This document shows positions 1-5,564 of a DNA stretch of 7,027 nucleotides, one piece after another. The notes under the pieces are model-generated. The model was not told the DNA's origin and made no database searches. It saw only the letters and a program-made list of their open reading frames with translations. Position numbers and translations under genes: made by a program. Within the stretch, counting starts at the first letter, position 1. Every line of letters starts with the position of its first letter. This DNA comes from JBCFBK01 sp039679975. Its GTDB lineage: Bacteria > Bacteroidota > Bacteroidia > Bacteroidales > Prolixibacteraceae. The DNA lies in assembly GCA_039679975.1 (NCBI GenBank), contig JBDKTZ010000488.1, positions 1 to 7,027 on the forward strand, read 5' to 3'.

Positions 1-912
1 GGGCACAAAAATACGGTCGAGACCGATCAGGAGACTTCCCTGATTCAGGCTGTATATAAATATATCCGATCTACAGGCGACCAGTCCATCCTTCAGGAAA
101 AAATTGGCGGCCACACCGTAGCTGAACGGATGGAAATGGCTGCAGACTTTCTGATGAAAGAAAGGTTCAATAAAAAATACGGACTGATTTGGGGTGCCAC
201 CACTGCCGACTGGGGCGATGTGCAACCGGAACATGAGTGGGGTGTTGAGATTGATGAAAATACCCATTATGCGATTGATATTTATGACAACGCGATGTTT
301 ATGGTCGCGCTCAGCAACCTGATGGAACTGGTTCCGGAAATGAAGGCAAAATGGGAAACTGTTCGTAAAGACATCGCGGCAAATTGCAGGAAGTACCTGT
401 GGAATAAGAAAAACAACAAGTTTATTCCGCATATTTACCTGGACGGGTCACCTTTCCCTGCCAGTTTCAATGAAAACGAGATCTTTTATCACGGAGGTAC
501 TGCCGTTGCCATCGAAGCAGGCCTGCTTTCAAAAGATGAGATCCGTATTTCACTCGAAAAAATGATCGCCAATGTCAAGGCCTCAGGGGCTGCAACCATC
601 GGGTTAACGCTTTATCCTCCCTATCCTGAAGGATTCTTCAAAAATAAAGGCATGTACCCTTATGGTTACCAAAACGGAGGCGACTGGACCTGGTTTGGCG
701 GGCGAATGATCCTTCAGCTTGTGAGGAACGGCTTCATACAAGAAGCTTATGAACAACTTTGCCCGATGACTGACCGGGTCATGAAAAACAAAGGATTTTA
801 CGAGTGGTATTCGGTCAATAATGAACCCAAAGGCTCGGGTACCTTTCGGGGTGAGGCCGGGGTTTTGTTTGTAGCCATCGAAGCGCTGGAAAAAGCTGTT
901 CAGCCAAAATGA
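1..912 (+). CDS. six-hairpin glycosidase-like protein, 3' part (5' end outside window)
   Basis: The frame is open from the first base, so the gene starts upstream; 303 C-terminal residues are visible and the ATG at 130 is internal. The protein is rich in alternating helices and aromatic loops, as in (alpha/alpha)6 six-hairpin glycosidases (the fold of GH63, amylo-alpha-1,6-glucosidases and GH94). Visible landmarks, numbered from the first visible residue: GATTADWGDV at 65-74, an acid-containing loop where a catalytic acid could lie; YQNGGDWTWFGGR at 223-235, an NGG-W-x-GR motif typical of late helices in this fold; and GSGTFRGEAGVLF at 278-290. These point to a carbohydrate-active enzyme acting on an oligosaccharide. 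Family, substrate and catalytic pair cannot be fixed, and cell location is unknown because the N-terminus is missing. The TGA at 910-912 overlaps the next gene's ATG, so the two are probably co-transcribed and translationally coupled. Confidence 0.8.
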   Translation, partial: GHKNTVETDQETSLIQAVYKYIRSTGDQSILQEKIGGHTVAERMEMAADFLMKERFNKKYGLIWGATTADWGDVQPEHEWGVEIDENTHYAIDIYDNAMFMVALSNLMELVPEMKAKWETVRKDIAANCRKYLWNKKNNKFIPHIYLDGSPFPASFNENEIFYHGGTAVAIEAGLLSKDEIRISLEKMIANVKASGAATIGLTLYPPYPEGFFKNKGMYPYGYQNGGDWTWFGGRMILQLVRNGFIQEAYEQLCPMTDRVMKNKGFYEWYSVNNEPKGSGTFRGEAGVLFVAIEALEKAVQPK

Positions 913-1445
913 ACGACTTGGAATTCACTCCGATAACATCCGGTACAGACCAACGGTTAAGCTGTCTGCTAAAGCTTTATGCCGGCAGCTTTCCTTTTGA
1001 AGAAAGACGGGCCGAAGATCAGCTTAAAGAGATGATCGGGCATGAAAAAATGAGTTTCATTGCCCTCCATGCCGGTGAGCAACCTGCCGGCTTCATGATC
1101 TGGTGGAATTTTATCAGCTTCGGTTATATCGAGCATTTTGCCGTTTCCCCGGAGTTGAGAGGCAACCAAATCGGATCGGCAGCCCTGCAACAAATAAGGA
1201 ACAGGTCAGCAAAAACCTTGCTTGAAGCCGAGAAACCCTATGATGAAATGAGTAAGCGTCGTATAGCCTTTTACCTGAGAAACGGCTTCTATGTGGCAGA
1301 TCCGCACTACCTGCAGCCTCCATACCGCAAAGAAGGCAAATCCATCAACATGTATCTGCTCTCTGATTTACCGGACTGGAGTCCAAATGAACTACAAGTG
1401 GCCGTTGAACTGATCCATAAGGAAGTTTATCTCAACTATCAGTGA
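909..1445 (+). CDS. GNAT-family N-acetyltransferase
   Basis: This 178-residue cytoplasmic protein has the length and layout of a single-domain GNAT enzyme, which moves an acetyl group from acetyl-CoA to an amine. The core is visible: strand 4 plus motif A at about residues 73-93 (YIEHFAVSPELRGNQIGSAAL), where the acetyl-CoA pyrophosphate loop is R84-G-N-Q-I-G89. The usual R/Q-x-x-G-x-G/A pattern has Gln87 in place of the middle Gly. Motif B follows at 117-127 (RRIAFYLRNGF), with Tyr122 in the place of the usual general-acid tyrosine, then a YLQPPY segment at 134-139 seen in many Bacteroidetes GNATs. The start is set by the ATGA overlap with the upstream glycosidase-like gene. The acceptor substrate is unknown; coupling to a glycosidase suggests an amino sugar or a regulatory role, but that is inference only. 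Confidence 0.88.
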   Translation: MNDLEFTPITSGTDQRLSCLLKLYAGSFPFEERRAEDQLKEMIGHEKMSFIALHAGEQPAGFMIWWNFISFGYIEHFAVSPELRGNQIGSAALQQIRNRSAKTLLEAEKPYDEMSKRRIAFYLRNGFYVADPHYLQPPYRKEGKSINMYLLSDLPDWSPNELQVAVELIHKEVYLNYQ

Positions 1446-1591
1446 TGTAGCTGCTTATATTCCGGCTGCCGATGCCTGCCACATGAAAATGCACGACCTT
1501 CACGATCGCGTCCGGCGGATGAAGGACCTCCGGGTAAGATTTCTGTTCTGTGCGGACATGCAGATTGCAACTTTGGTATCAAAAGATCTTT
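1446..1591. other. convergent intergenic spacer with coding-like minus-strand stretch
   Basis: These 146 bases lie between two convergent stop codons. The left two thirds are rather GC-rich and not like a typical AT-rich Bacteroidetes spacer. On the minus strand, 1578-1435 is open for 48 codons and includes SYPEVLHPPDAIVKV, which resembles the P-[ST]-D-A-I-V-[KR]-V stretch near the N-terminus of zinc-dependent alcohol dehydrogenases. It lacks a start codon and stops inside the antisense of the GNAT gene. It may be debris of a lost gene, or chance. Confidence 0.25.
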
Positions 1592-1596
1592 TTACC
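1575..1596. terminator. possible weak bidirectional terminator hairpin
   Basis: GGTA at 1575-1578 pairs with TACC at 1593-1596, and between them lies the perfect palindrome AAAAGATCTTTT (1581-1592), with a two-base bulge TC at 1579-1580. It sits between convergent genes and covers the stop codon of the minus-strand glycosidase-like gene. Such a position suits a shared terminator, but the stem is AT-rich and no separate U-tract follows on either strand. Confidence 0.25.
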
Positions 1597-3712
1597 TGGA
1601 TTTGTGGTTTTGAATTTCAAAAAACAAGGAGGCAATCTTCTTTTGTTCGTCATTACCATCTTTCGAATAGAAATTCATTTTATTAGCAAGGCCTTGATAC
1701 ATTGCAGAAGCTGTCCGTTCATAGAACTTTACAATGTCTTTTTCCCGGTCTTCCGTAATGGGCCGGAAATAACCTTTCCCGGGGTCGAATTCGCATCTGA
1801 TCCGGTAATCTTCAAACGATTTTATGGCAACCTCTACAAATGCTTTTTCGTTTTCCCAACCATCCAACCGGCTAAGAACCTCTTTAAATTTGATCAGATC
1901 GGTAAACGGTTTTTTCAATGGTTCCGGAAGATCGCTTTTCGATGCTGCACGTTTGTTATACCAATCAGTGAGTGACGGAGTACGGGGATAATCGGTATCC
2001 ATATTTTCTTCTTCGTGCCAACCGCCTGTGGTCTTTATTTCGATATTCGCAGTCGATGGTAATTGATCATAGAGAAAAGAGATTTCATTTTCTGAAGTCA
2101 GATTAAATTTTTTACCATTGATTCTGACCGAAGAAATTTTTTCTCCGCCGTTTTCGCAGGATAGAAAAAGCTTCTTTGCTCCAAACCTGATCGGTTGTTT
2201 TTGCACATAATGACTTATGGCAGAAGGAATTTTTGGCCGCAGGACGATACAATCCGAACGGTATTCATAGTCAAATAATCCTCTTATGGTTGCCGCAGGA
2301 ATGGCAAAATTATCGACCATGACGGCGACGCCGCCAAACCGGTGTTGCCCGGAGTCGGACCAGACATTGTGCGTGTTTTCTCCCTGCTGGGACCATGGTG
2401 CGTCCATTCTGAAATCTTTTGACCATTTCATAGCCCGCAGGGCCGACCGGCGAACGTCATTAAATTTGCCCAGGCGGTAATACATTAAAATGGCCCTTCC
2501 CTCAACAGTTCCCCAAACGCCGCCATTTACCCAGCTGCCGAATTCATGTATTCCATCCATTCCTTTTCCCGTGGTATTTCCCCAGTTCCAATACGTATCG
2601 TCCAAACCGGGCGCATTGGTCAATAAAAAATCAAAAGGACGAATTGCAGGAAAAGCTGCAATTTGATCGTATATCTTCATTGATGTATTGTAATCGGCAA
2701 CTCGTAACGCGACGGCATCGGCATTTACGACGCCTTCCAGGTAAGCATATTGTTTCTGTCCCAAAACGCCATGTTTTATCCCATTTGTTTCCAGGCTTTT
2801 TACAAAATAACCAGATGGAGTCAATAATAAACTCAGGGATTTTTTTGTCAGATCTCTTCTGCCGGTACATTCAGATAATTTTTTCTTATCACCGGTTAGT
2901 TTGTAAAGTTCGGTCATTCGATCCAAAGCCGCGAGGTAGGTTACAGAAAGGCCTGCAAGGTACCCTTTTCCATATGTTCCATCGGCTTGTTTTGCCCCGC
3001 CATAACTGGGTGCAAGGAGGTTGCTGGCCGGGCCGACAAGAAAAAGATTGTTTTTTGGATCGCGGGTTTGTTCAATAAAGTTACAAGCCTGCTCCATTTT
3101 TGGTAAATAGTATTGAATAGCCCGGGAATCACGGTTGGTTAACAAGATCTCGGCCTGCATGACAAGGCCGGCAGCTGTCGCTTCATAAAACCAATCGTGA
3201 ATTTTTATGTTGCCGTCGCCTTGCTTATAAATTATTTCAGTTGGCCGGGCAGCATCTCCAAGACTTCCGTCTGGTGCCACCAACGACATCAATGCATCCG
3301 GAGGTGAATTACTTCCGGAATTTGCCGGTCTTCCCATTCGTTTGCCGTCACCCTGGTTATTCCAAAAAAGATCCAACGACCTTTGCAGCAATCCGAACCA
3401 GGGATCCTGGAGGAAAGGAGTTGCCGCGTAAACAAAACCATAGCTGTTTTGTATCCACCAGGCATCCCATCCGGCGCCTTCGACAAATGTATCCCATTCG
3501 GGATCATAAATCATGGTCAGGTTTGGAACTACAGGATTGGGATTAAAAAAGGCAAACGATTCGTCGATCAGGCGAAGATCATCTATATCTCCTGTACCGG
3601 AGCAATAAATTCCTTCATATCGTTGATTCTTTTTGTTGCCTTCGCCGTTTGCCAATAAAACAGCCAAAGCAAATACAATGGTTACAGTTAGTTTAGACTT
3701 CATAATTCTCAT
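1592..3712 (-). CDS. exported six-hairpin glycosidase-like protein (706 aa)
   Basis: Residues 1-22 form a signal peptide: basic MRIMKSK, then the hydrophobic run LTVTIVFALAVLLANG, with no lipobox cysteine, so the product is probably periplasmic or secreted. An alternative start at Met4 (position 3703) gives a neater signal peptide; no Shine-Dalgarno sequence decides between them. Residues about 45-480 look like an (alpha/alpha)6 barrel, with GWDAWWIQNSYGF (81-93), NNQGDGKRMG (118-127), HDWFYEATAAG (172-182) and WVNGGVWGTVEGR (394-406). Residues about 485-562 (LRPKIPSAISHY onward) resemble the beta-sandwich cap found after such barrels. Residues 565-706 are a charged, helix-prone tail that I cannot assign. 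It is the third gene of a susC-susD unit, which suggests it cleaves the imported glycan. GH family and catalytic residues are not identifiable by eye; a non-catalytic role is possible. Confidence 0.85.
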   Translation of the reverse strand: MRIMKSKLTVTIVFALAVLLANGEGNKKNQRYEGIYCSGTGDIDDLRLIDESFAFFNPNPVVPNLTMIYDPEWDTFVEGAGWDAWWIQNSYGFVYAATPFLQDPWFGLLQRSLDLFWNNQGDGKRMGRPANSGSNSPPDALMSLVAPDGSLGDAARPTEIIYKQGDGNIKIHDWFYEATAAGLVMQAEILLTNRDSRAIQYYLPKMEQACNFIEQTRDPKNNLFLVGPASNLLAPSYGGAKQADGTYGKGYLAGLSVTYLAALDRMTELYKLTGDKKKLSECTGRRDLTKKSLSLLLTPSGYFVKSLETNGIKHGVLGQKQYAYLEGVVNADAVALRVADYNTSMKIYDQIAAFPAIRPFDFLLTNAPGLDDTYWNWGNTTGKGMDGIHEFGSWVNGGVWGTVEGRAILMYYRLGKFNDVRRSALRAMKWSKDFRMDAPWSQQGENTHNVWSDSGQHRFGGVAVMVDNFAIPAATIRGLFDYEYRSDCIVLRPKIPSAISHYVQKQPIRFGAKKLFLSCENGGEKISSVRINGKKFNLTSENEISFLYDQLPSTANIEIKTTGGWHEEENMDTDYPRTPSLTDWYNKRAASKSDLPEPLKKPFTDLIKFKEVLSRLDGWENEKAFVEVAIKSFEDYRIRCEFDPGKGYFRPITEDREKDIVKFYERTASAMYQGLANKMNFYSKDGNDEQKKIASLFFEIQNHKSR

Positions 3713-3765
3713 GCTTACAAAACACAGCGATAAAGTTACTTGAATAGATCTTCATATGATACTAT

Positions 3766-3788
3766 TTCTAAGGAAAATCTTCTTAGAA
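3766..3788. promoter_or_regulatory. 7-bp inverted repeat in the leader of the glycosidase-like gene
   Basis: TTCTAAG (3766-3772) and CTTAGAA (3782-3788) are perfect inverted copies separated by nine bases. The site lies 53-76 bases upstream of the glycosidase-like start on the minus strand. It could be an RNA hairpin in the operon transcript or a binding site for a dimeric regulator. No U-tract follows, so it is not a clear terminator. Confidence 0.35.
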
Positions 3789-3835
3789 TGTATTTGACAA
3801 AATTCCTGAAAAGAAATGGTTATAAATTAAACAGA

Positions 3836-3964
3836 CTGAACTGTTCAAAAAGCCGGCTAATCTATGGTACCATCTTTCAACTTACTGAATTTTAACGATA
3901 CTCCCGTATTCGTTTCTTTGGCACCTTTTAAGTTACAGCCATCTTTTTGAACAGCTTTATTCAG
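3836..3964. repeat. long inverted repeat with nested stems (structured RNA or MITE-like relic)
   Basis: CTGTTCAAAAAG at 3841-3852 is the perfect reverse complement of CTTTTTGAACAG at 3943-3954. After a 2-base mismatch on each side the pairing resumes inward (GGCT 3855-3858 with AGCC 3937-3940). It also resumes outward (CTGAA 3836-3840 with TTCAG 3960-3964, past a 5-base bulge). Inside lie a second stem, AACTTA 3879-3884 with TAAGTT 3929-3934, and a third, AACGATAC 3894-3901 with GTAT 3906-3909 and CGTT 3911-3914 around one bulged base. On the minus strand the third stem has the loop GGGA, a GNRA-type tetraloop. All pairs nest without crossing. The ends could instead be terminal inverted repeats of a small non-autonomous element; I find no target duplication and no transposase. 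Confidence 0.6.
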
Positions 3965-3994
3965 ATAGGGCAGGGGATATTCAGAACGATGAAA
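3857..3994 (-). pseudogene. possible gene remnant: 45-codon open stretch in frame after the susD stop
   Basis: Directly after the susD TAG (3997-3995) the same frame stays open for 45 codons to a second TAG at 3859-3857. The translation starts FHRSEYPLPYLNKAVQKDG and ends KFSKLKDGTID. Its composition is protein-like, but it has no ATG and I do not recognise the family. SusD itself ends normally (WPFSRSEMDIN...NEDY), so this is not simply a broken susD tail. It could be the 3' end of a deleted gene fused behind susD, or chance: an open run of this length is not rare by itself. It overlaps most of the inverted repeat. Confidence 0.25.
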
Positions 3995-5455
3995 CTAATA
4001 GTCCTCGTTTTGAACAAGTTTTGTATTAATGTCCATTTCGCTTCGGGAGAAAGGCCATTGATAGAACTTGTCATTCCAGACAATTTTATTACTTCCGAAT
4101 ATTACTTTACCTGTTAATGTTGAGCCAATTCTCCACCGCTGGACGTCGAAATACCTTAATCCTTCAAATGCCATTTCCCTGCGCCTCTCTTTTCGTATAT
4201 TATCTCTGCTAAGCGAAGTAAGGGCTGTTACATTGGCACGGGCACGAATGCCGTTAGCATATTTGAGGGCGTTGGAATCGGTGGTTGTACCTCCTCCTTT
4301 TTCAACCATTGCTTCTGCATACATCAAATAGATTTCGGACAGACGGAACAAAACGAAATCATGCCCGGTAATTATACTTCGCATGGCCGACTGATAAAGC
4401 TGATCATCCCAGATTGCCGCAAACTTAATCAATCCATAATTGGTATACATCGTTTCACATCCGGCGTATTCATAACCGTCTTCACGGGTAAACGTGATCA
4501 TATCAGGAGAATTAAAATACCACTTTTTTAAACGTAAATCGCCTGCTTCATAGTCATCGATCAAATCTTTGGTCGGAACCAAACCCGATTCACGAAAAAA
4601 ACAAACTTCTGATCCATAGTCCGTTTCTAATTGTCTTCCATCGGAAGTACTGAGGTATTTTATTGAAAACAAGATTTCAGGGCAGGTAAGTTGTCCTTCC
4701 TGATGGATGAAACACGAGCGCAAATCTGTTGCCAGCGAATATTTCCCTGACGAGATGATCGCGTTGGCAGAGCTTATTACTTCGTCCCACTTGCTTCTGA
4801 ACAAGGCAATGCGGGCCTGCAATGCCAAAGCGCTTGCTTTCACGGCATGGCCGCTTGAATAAGCAACATCGGGCAGGTTGTTTACTGCAAAATCCAGGTC
4901 TTCCTTTATAAAATTGTAAACCTCTTCTTCGGTCGATTTTGCTATCTTCAAATCATCGATATTTGAAGGCACTTCCCTGTATATAACTACTCCTCCCCAT
5001 CGTTGTACCAGTTCAAAGTAATAGAAAGCACGAAGAAATTTCGCTTCAGCTTCGTATACATTTGCGGCTGAGACCGGCAGTGCTGCTTTCGAAAAGTTCA
5101 TTAAGAATACGTTACAAGCAGAAATGCCTGCATAGGCAGCAGAATAAAGACTATTCTGGATACTGCAATTATCCGGATCGAGTGTGCCGGTCTGCAGAAT
5201 ATAGTTCGCATTGTAATAACCTTTACTGTAACCATTGTCGACAGCGGCATCCAGAGTGCCTCTTGTCCAGGTCAGATAATCTCCTTTAAGTTTTGAATAG
5301 CATCCGGTTAATCCCATTTTTACATCACTTTCTGATGTCCAAAAGGTACCGGCTGCAATACTTGTAGTAGGATATTTTTCAAGAAAGCTTTCGTCACAGC
5401 CACATAAAAAGGCCATTATAGTGATCAAAACTACGTTATATATCTTCGTTTTCAT
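3995..5455 (-). CDS. susD: SusD/RagB-family surface glycan-binding lipoprotein
   Basis: This 486-residue protein has the usual SusD length. The N-terminus is a lipoprotein signal, MKTKIYNVVLITIMAFLCGC, with Cys20 as the probable lipidated residue, followed by the family-typical DESFLEKYPTTSI. The TPR-like helical core shows FLRAFYYFELVQRWGGVVIY (140-158), KASALALQARIALF (206-219), RLSEIYLMYAEAMV (371-384) and RKERRREMAFEGLRYFDVQRW (421-441), all hallmarks of RagB/SusD proteins. The C-terminus QWPFSRSEMDIN...VQNEDY matches the family's closing segment, so the gene is complete. The product would sit on the outer-membrane surface, lidding the SusC barrel and delivering oligosaccharides to it. 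The start has no Shine-Dalgarno box and overlaps the stop of a possible 32-codon ORF. The ligand cannot be inferred. The symbol denotes the family, not orthology to the Bacteroides thetaiotaomicron starch gene. Confidence 0.97.
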   Translation of the reverse strand: MKTKIYNVVLITIMAFLCGCDESFLEKYPTTSIAAGTFWTSESDVKMGLTGCYSKLKGDYLTWTRGTLDAAVDNGYSKGYYNANYILQTGTLDPDNCSIQNSLYSAAYAGISACNVFLMNFSKAALPVSAANVYEAEAKFLRAFYYFELVQRWGGVVIYREVPSNIDDLKIAKSTEEEVYNFIKEDLDFAVNNLPDVAYSSGHAVKASALALQARIALFRSKWDEVISSANAIISSGKYSLATDLRSCFIHQEGQLTCPEILFSIKYLSTSDGRQLETDYGSEVCFFRESGLVPTKDLIDDYEAGDLRLKKWYFNSPDMITFTREDGYEYAGCETMYTNYGLIKFAAIWDDQLYQSAMRSIITGHDFVLFRLSEIYLMYAEAMVEKGGGTTTDSNALKYANGIRARANVTALTSLSRDNIRKERRREMAFEGLRYFDVQRWRIGSTLTGKVIFGSNKIVWNDKFYQWPFSRSEMDINTKLVQNEDY

Positions 5456-5550
5456 TTGCGTATAATTTTGTCTGTTAGAAGTAACATCGAATGCGACATA
5501 ACCGGGAAATCAGGATACCGGCGATTTTGAAAAATCAACGTCCATTTCAT
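5452..5550 (-). CDS. possible 32-aa ORF between susC and susD
   Basis: An ATG at 5550-5548 opens a 32-codon frame, beginning MKWTLIFQNRRYPDF and ending LLLTDKIIRK. Its TGA (5454-5452) overlaps the susD ATG (5455-5453) as ATGA. The ATG lies 14 bases after the susC stop and is preceded by the A-rich run AAAAACAAA, which suits Bacteroidetes initiation. If translated, it would carry ribosomes across the spacer and couple susD translation to susC. The peptide has no recognisable domain and no clear signal peptide. It may be fortuitous. Confidence 0.25.
   Translation of the reverse strand: MKWTLIFQNRRYPDFPVMSHSMLLLTDKIIRK
5502..5536. promoter_or_regulatory. short inverted repeats in the susC-susD spacer
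   Basis: GATTTT (5523-5528) and AAAATC (5531-5536) are perfect inverted copies two bases apart. Beside them, two CCGG copies (5502-5505 and 5518-5521) bracket an imperfect repeat with ATC and GAT. The stems are short. They could form small hairpins in the operon mRNA; no terminator-like U-tract is present. Confidence 0.2.
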
Positions 5551-5564
5551 TTTGTTTTTATCAA

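Larger units (their letters stand above)
3713..3994. other. 282-base spacer between susD and the glycosidase-like gene
   Basis: This spacer is long for two genes of one operon. Its half nearest susD (about 3836-3994) contains a long inverted repeat and an open reading stretch, described separately. The half next to the glycosidase-like start (3713-3835) is AT-rich, with a 7-bp hairpin at 3766-3788. I see no convincing Bacteroidetes promoter (TTTG followed about 19-21 bases later by TAnnTTTG) on the minus strand, so readthrough from susD is the default view. Confidence 0.6.

Noticed and set aside
1608..1622. Perfect inverted repeat TTTTGAA-T-TTCAAAA
   Set aside because: It lies inside the coding sequence for the last residues of the glycosidase-like protein (FFEIQNHK), where A/T-rich codons explain the symmetry.
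1483..1686. Plus-strand 67-codon ORF between and into the convergent genes
   Set aside because: It runs into the antisense of the glycosidase-like 3' end, has no recognisable domain and no upstream initiation context. Its left half is the antisense of the stretch that looks more protein-like on the minus strand.
2644..3078. Long plus-strand ORFs inside the glycosidase-like gene (also at 3241-3658, 1550-1975 and 2286-2480)
   Set aside because: They are antisense to a well-supported gene with a signal peptide and fold motifs; their translations show no domain features.
3693..3755. 20-codon ORF on the minus strand overlapping the start of the glycosidase-like gene out of frame (MKIYSSNFIAVFCKHENYEV)
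   Set aside because: It is short, ends inside the signal-peptide coding region and has nothing beyond an ATG to support it; AT-rich leaders often contain such frames.
3841..3954. Complete insertion sequence at the long inverted repeat
   Set aside because: Only 114 bases lie between the repeat ends, no transposase is encoded, and the flanks (ACTGAA on the left, CTTTAT on the right) show no direct target duplication. At most it is a non-autonomous relic.
3995..3997. The susD TAG as a nonsense mutation or recoded amber codon inside a longer protein
   Set aside because: The preceding residues form the normal C-terminal segment of SusD proteins, so the stop is where the family ends.
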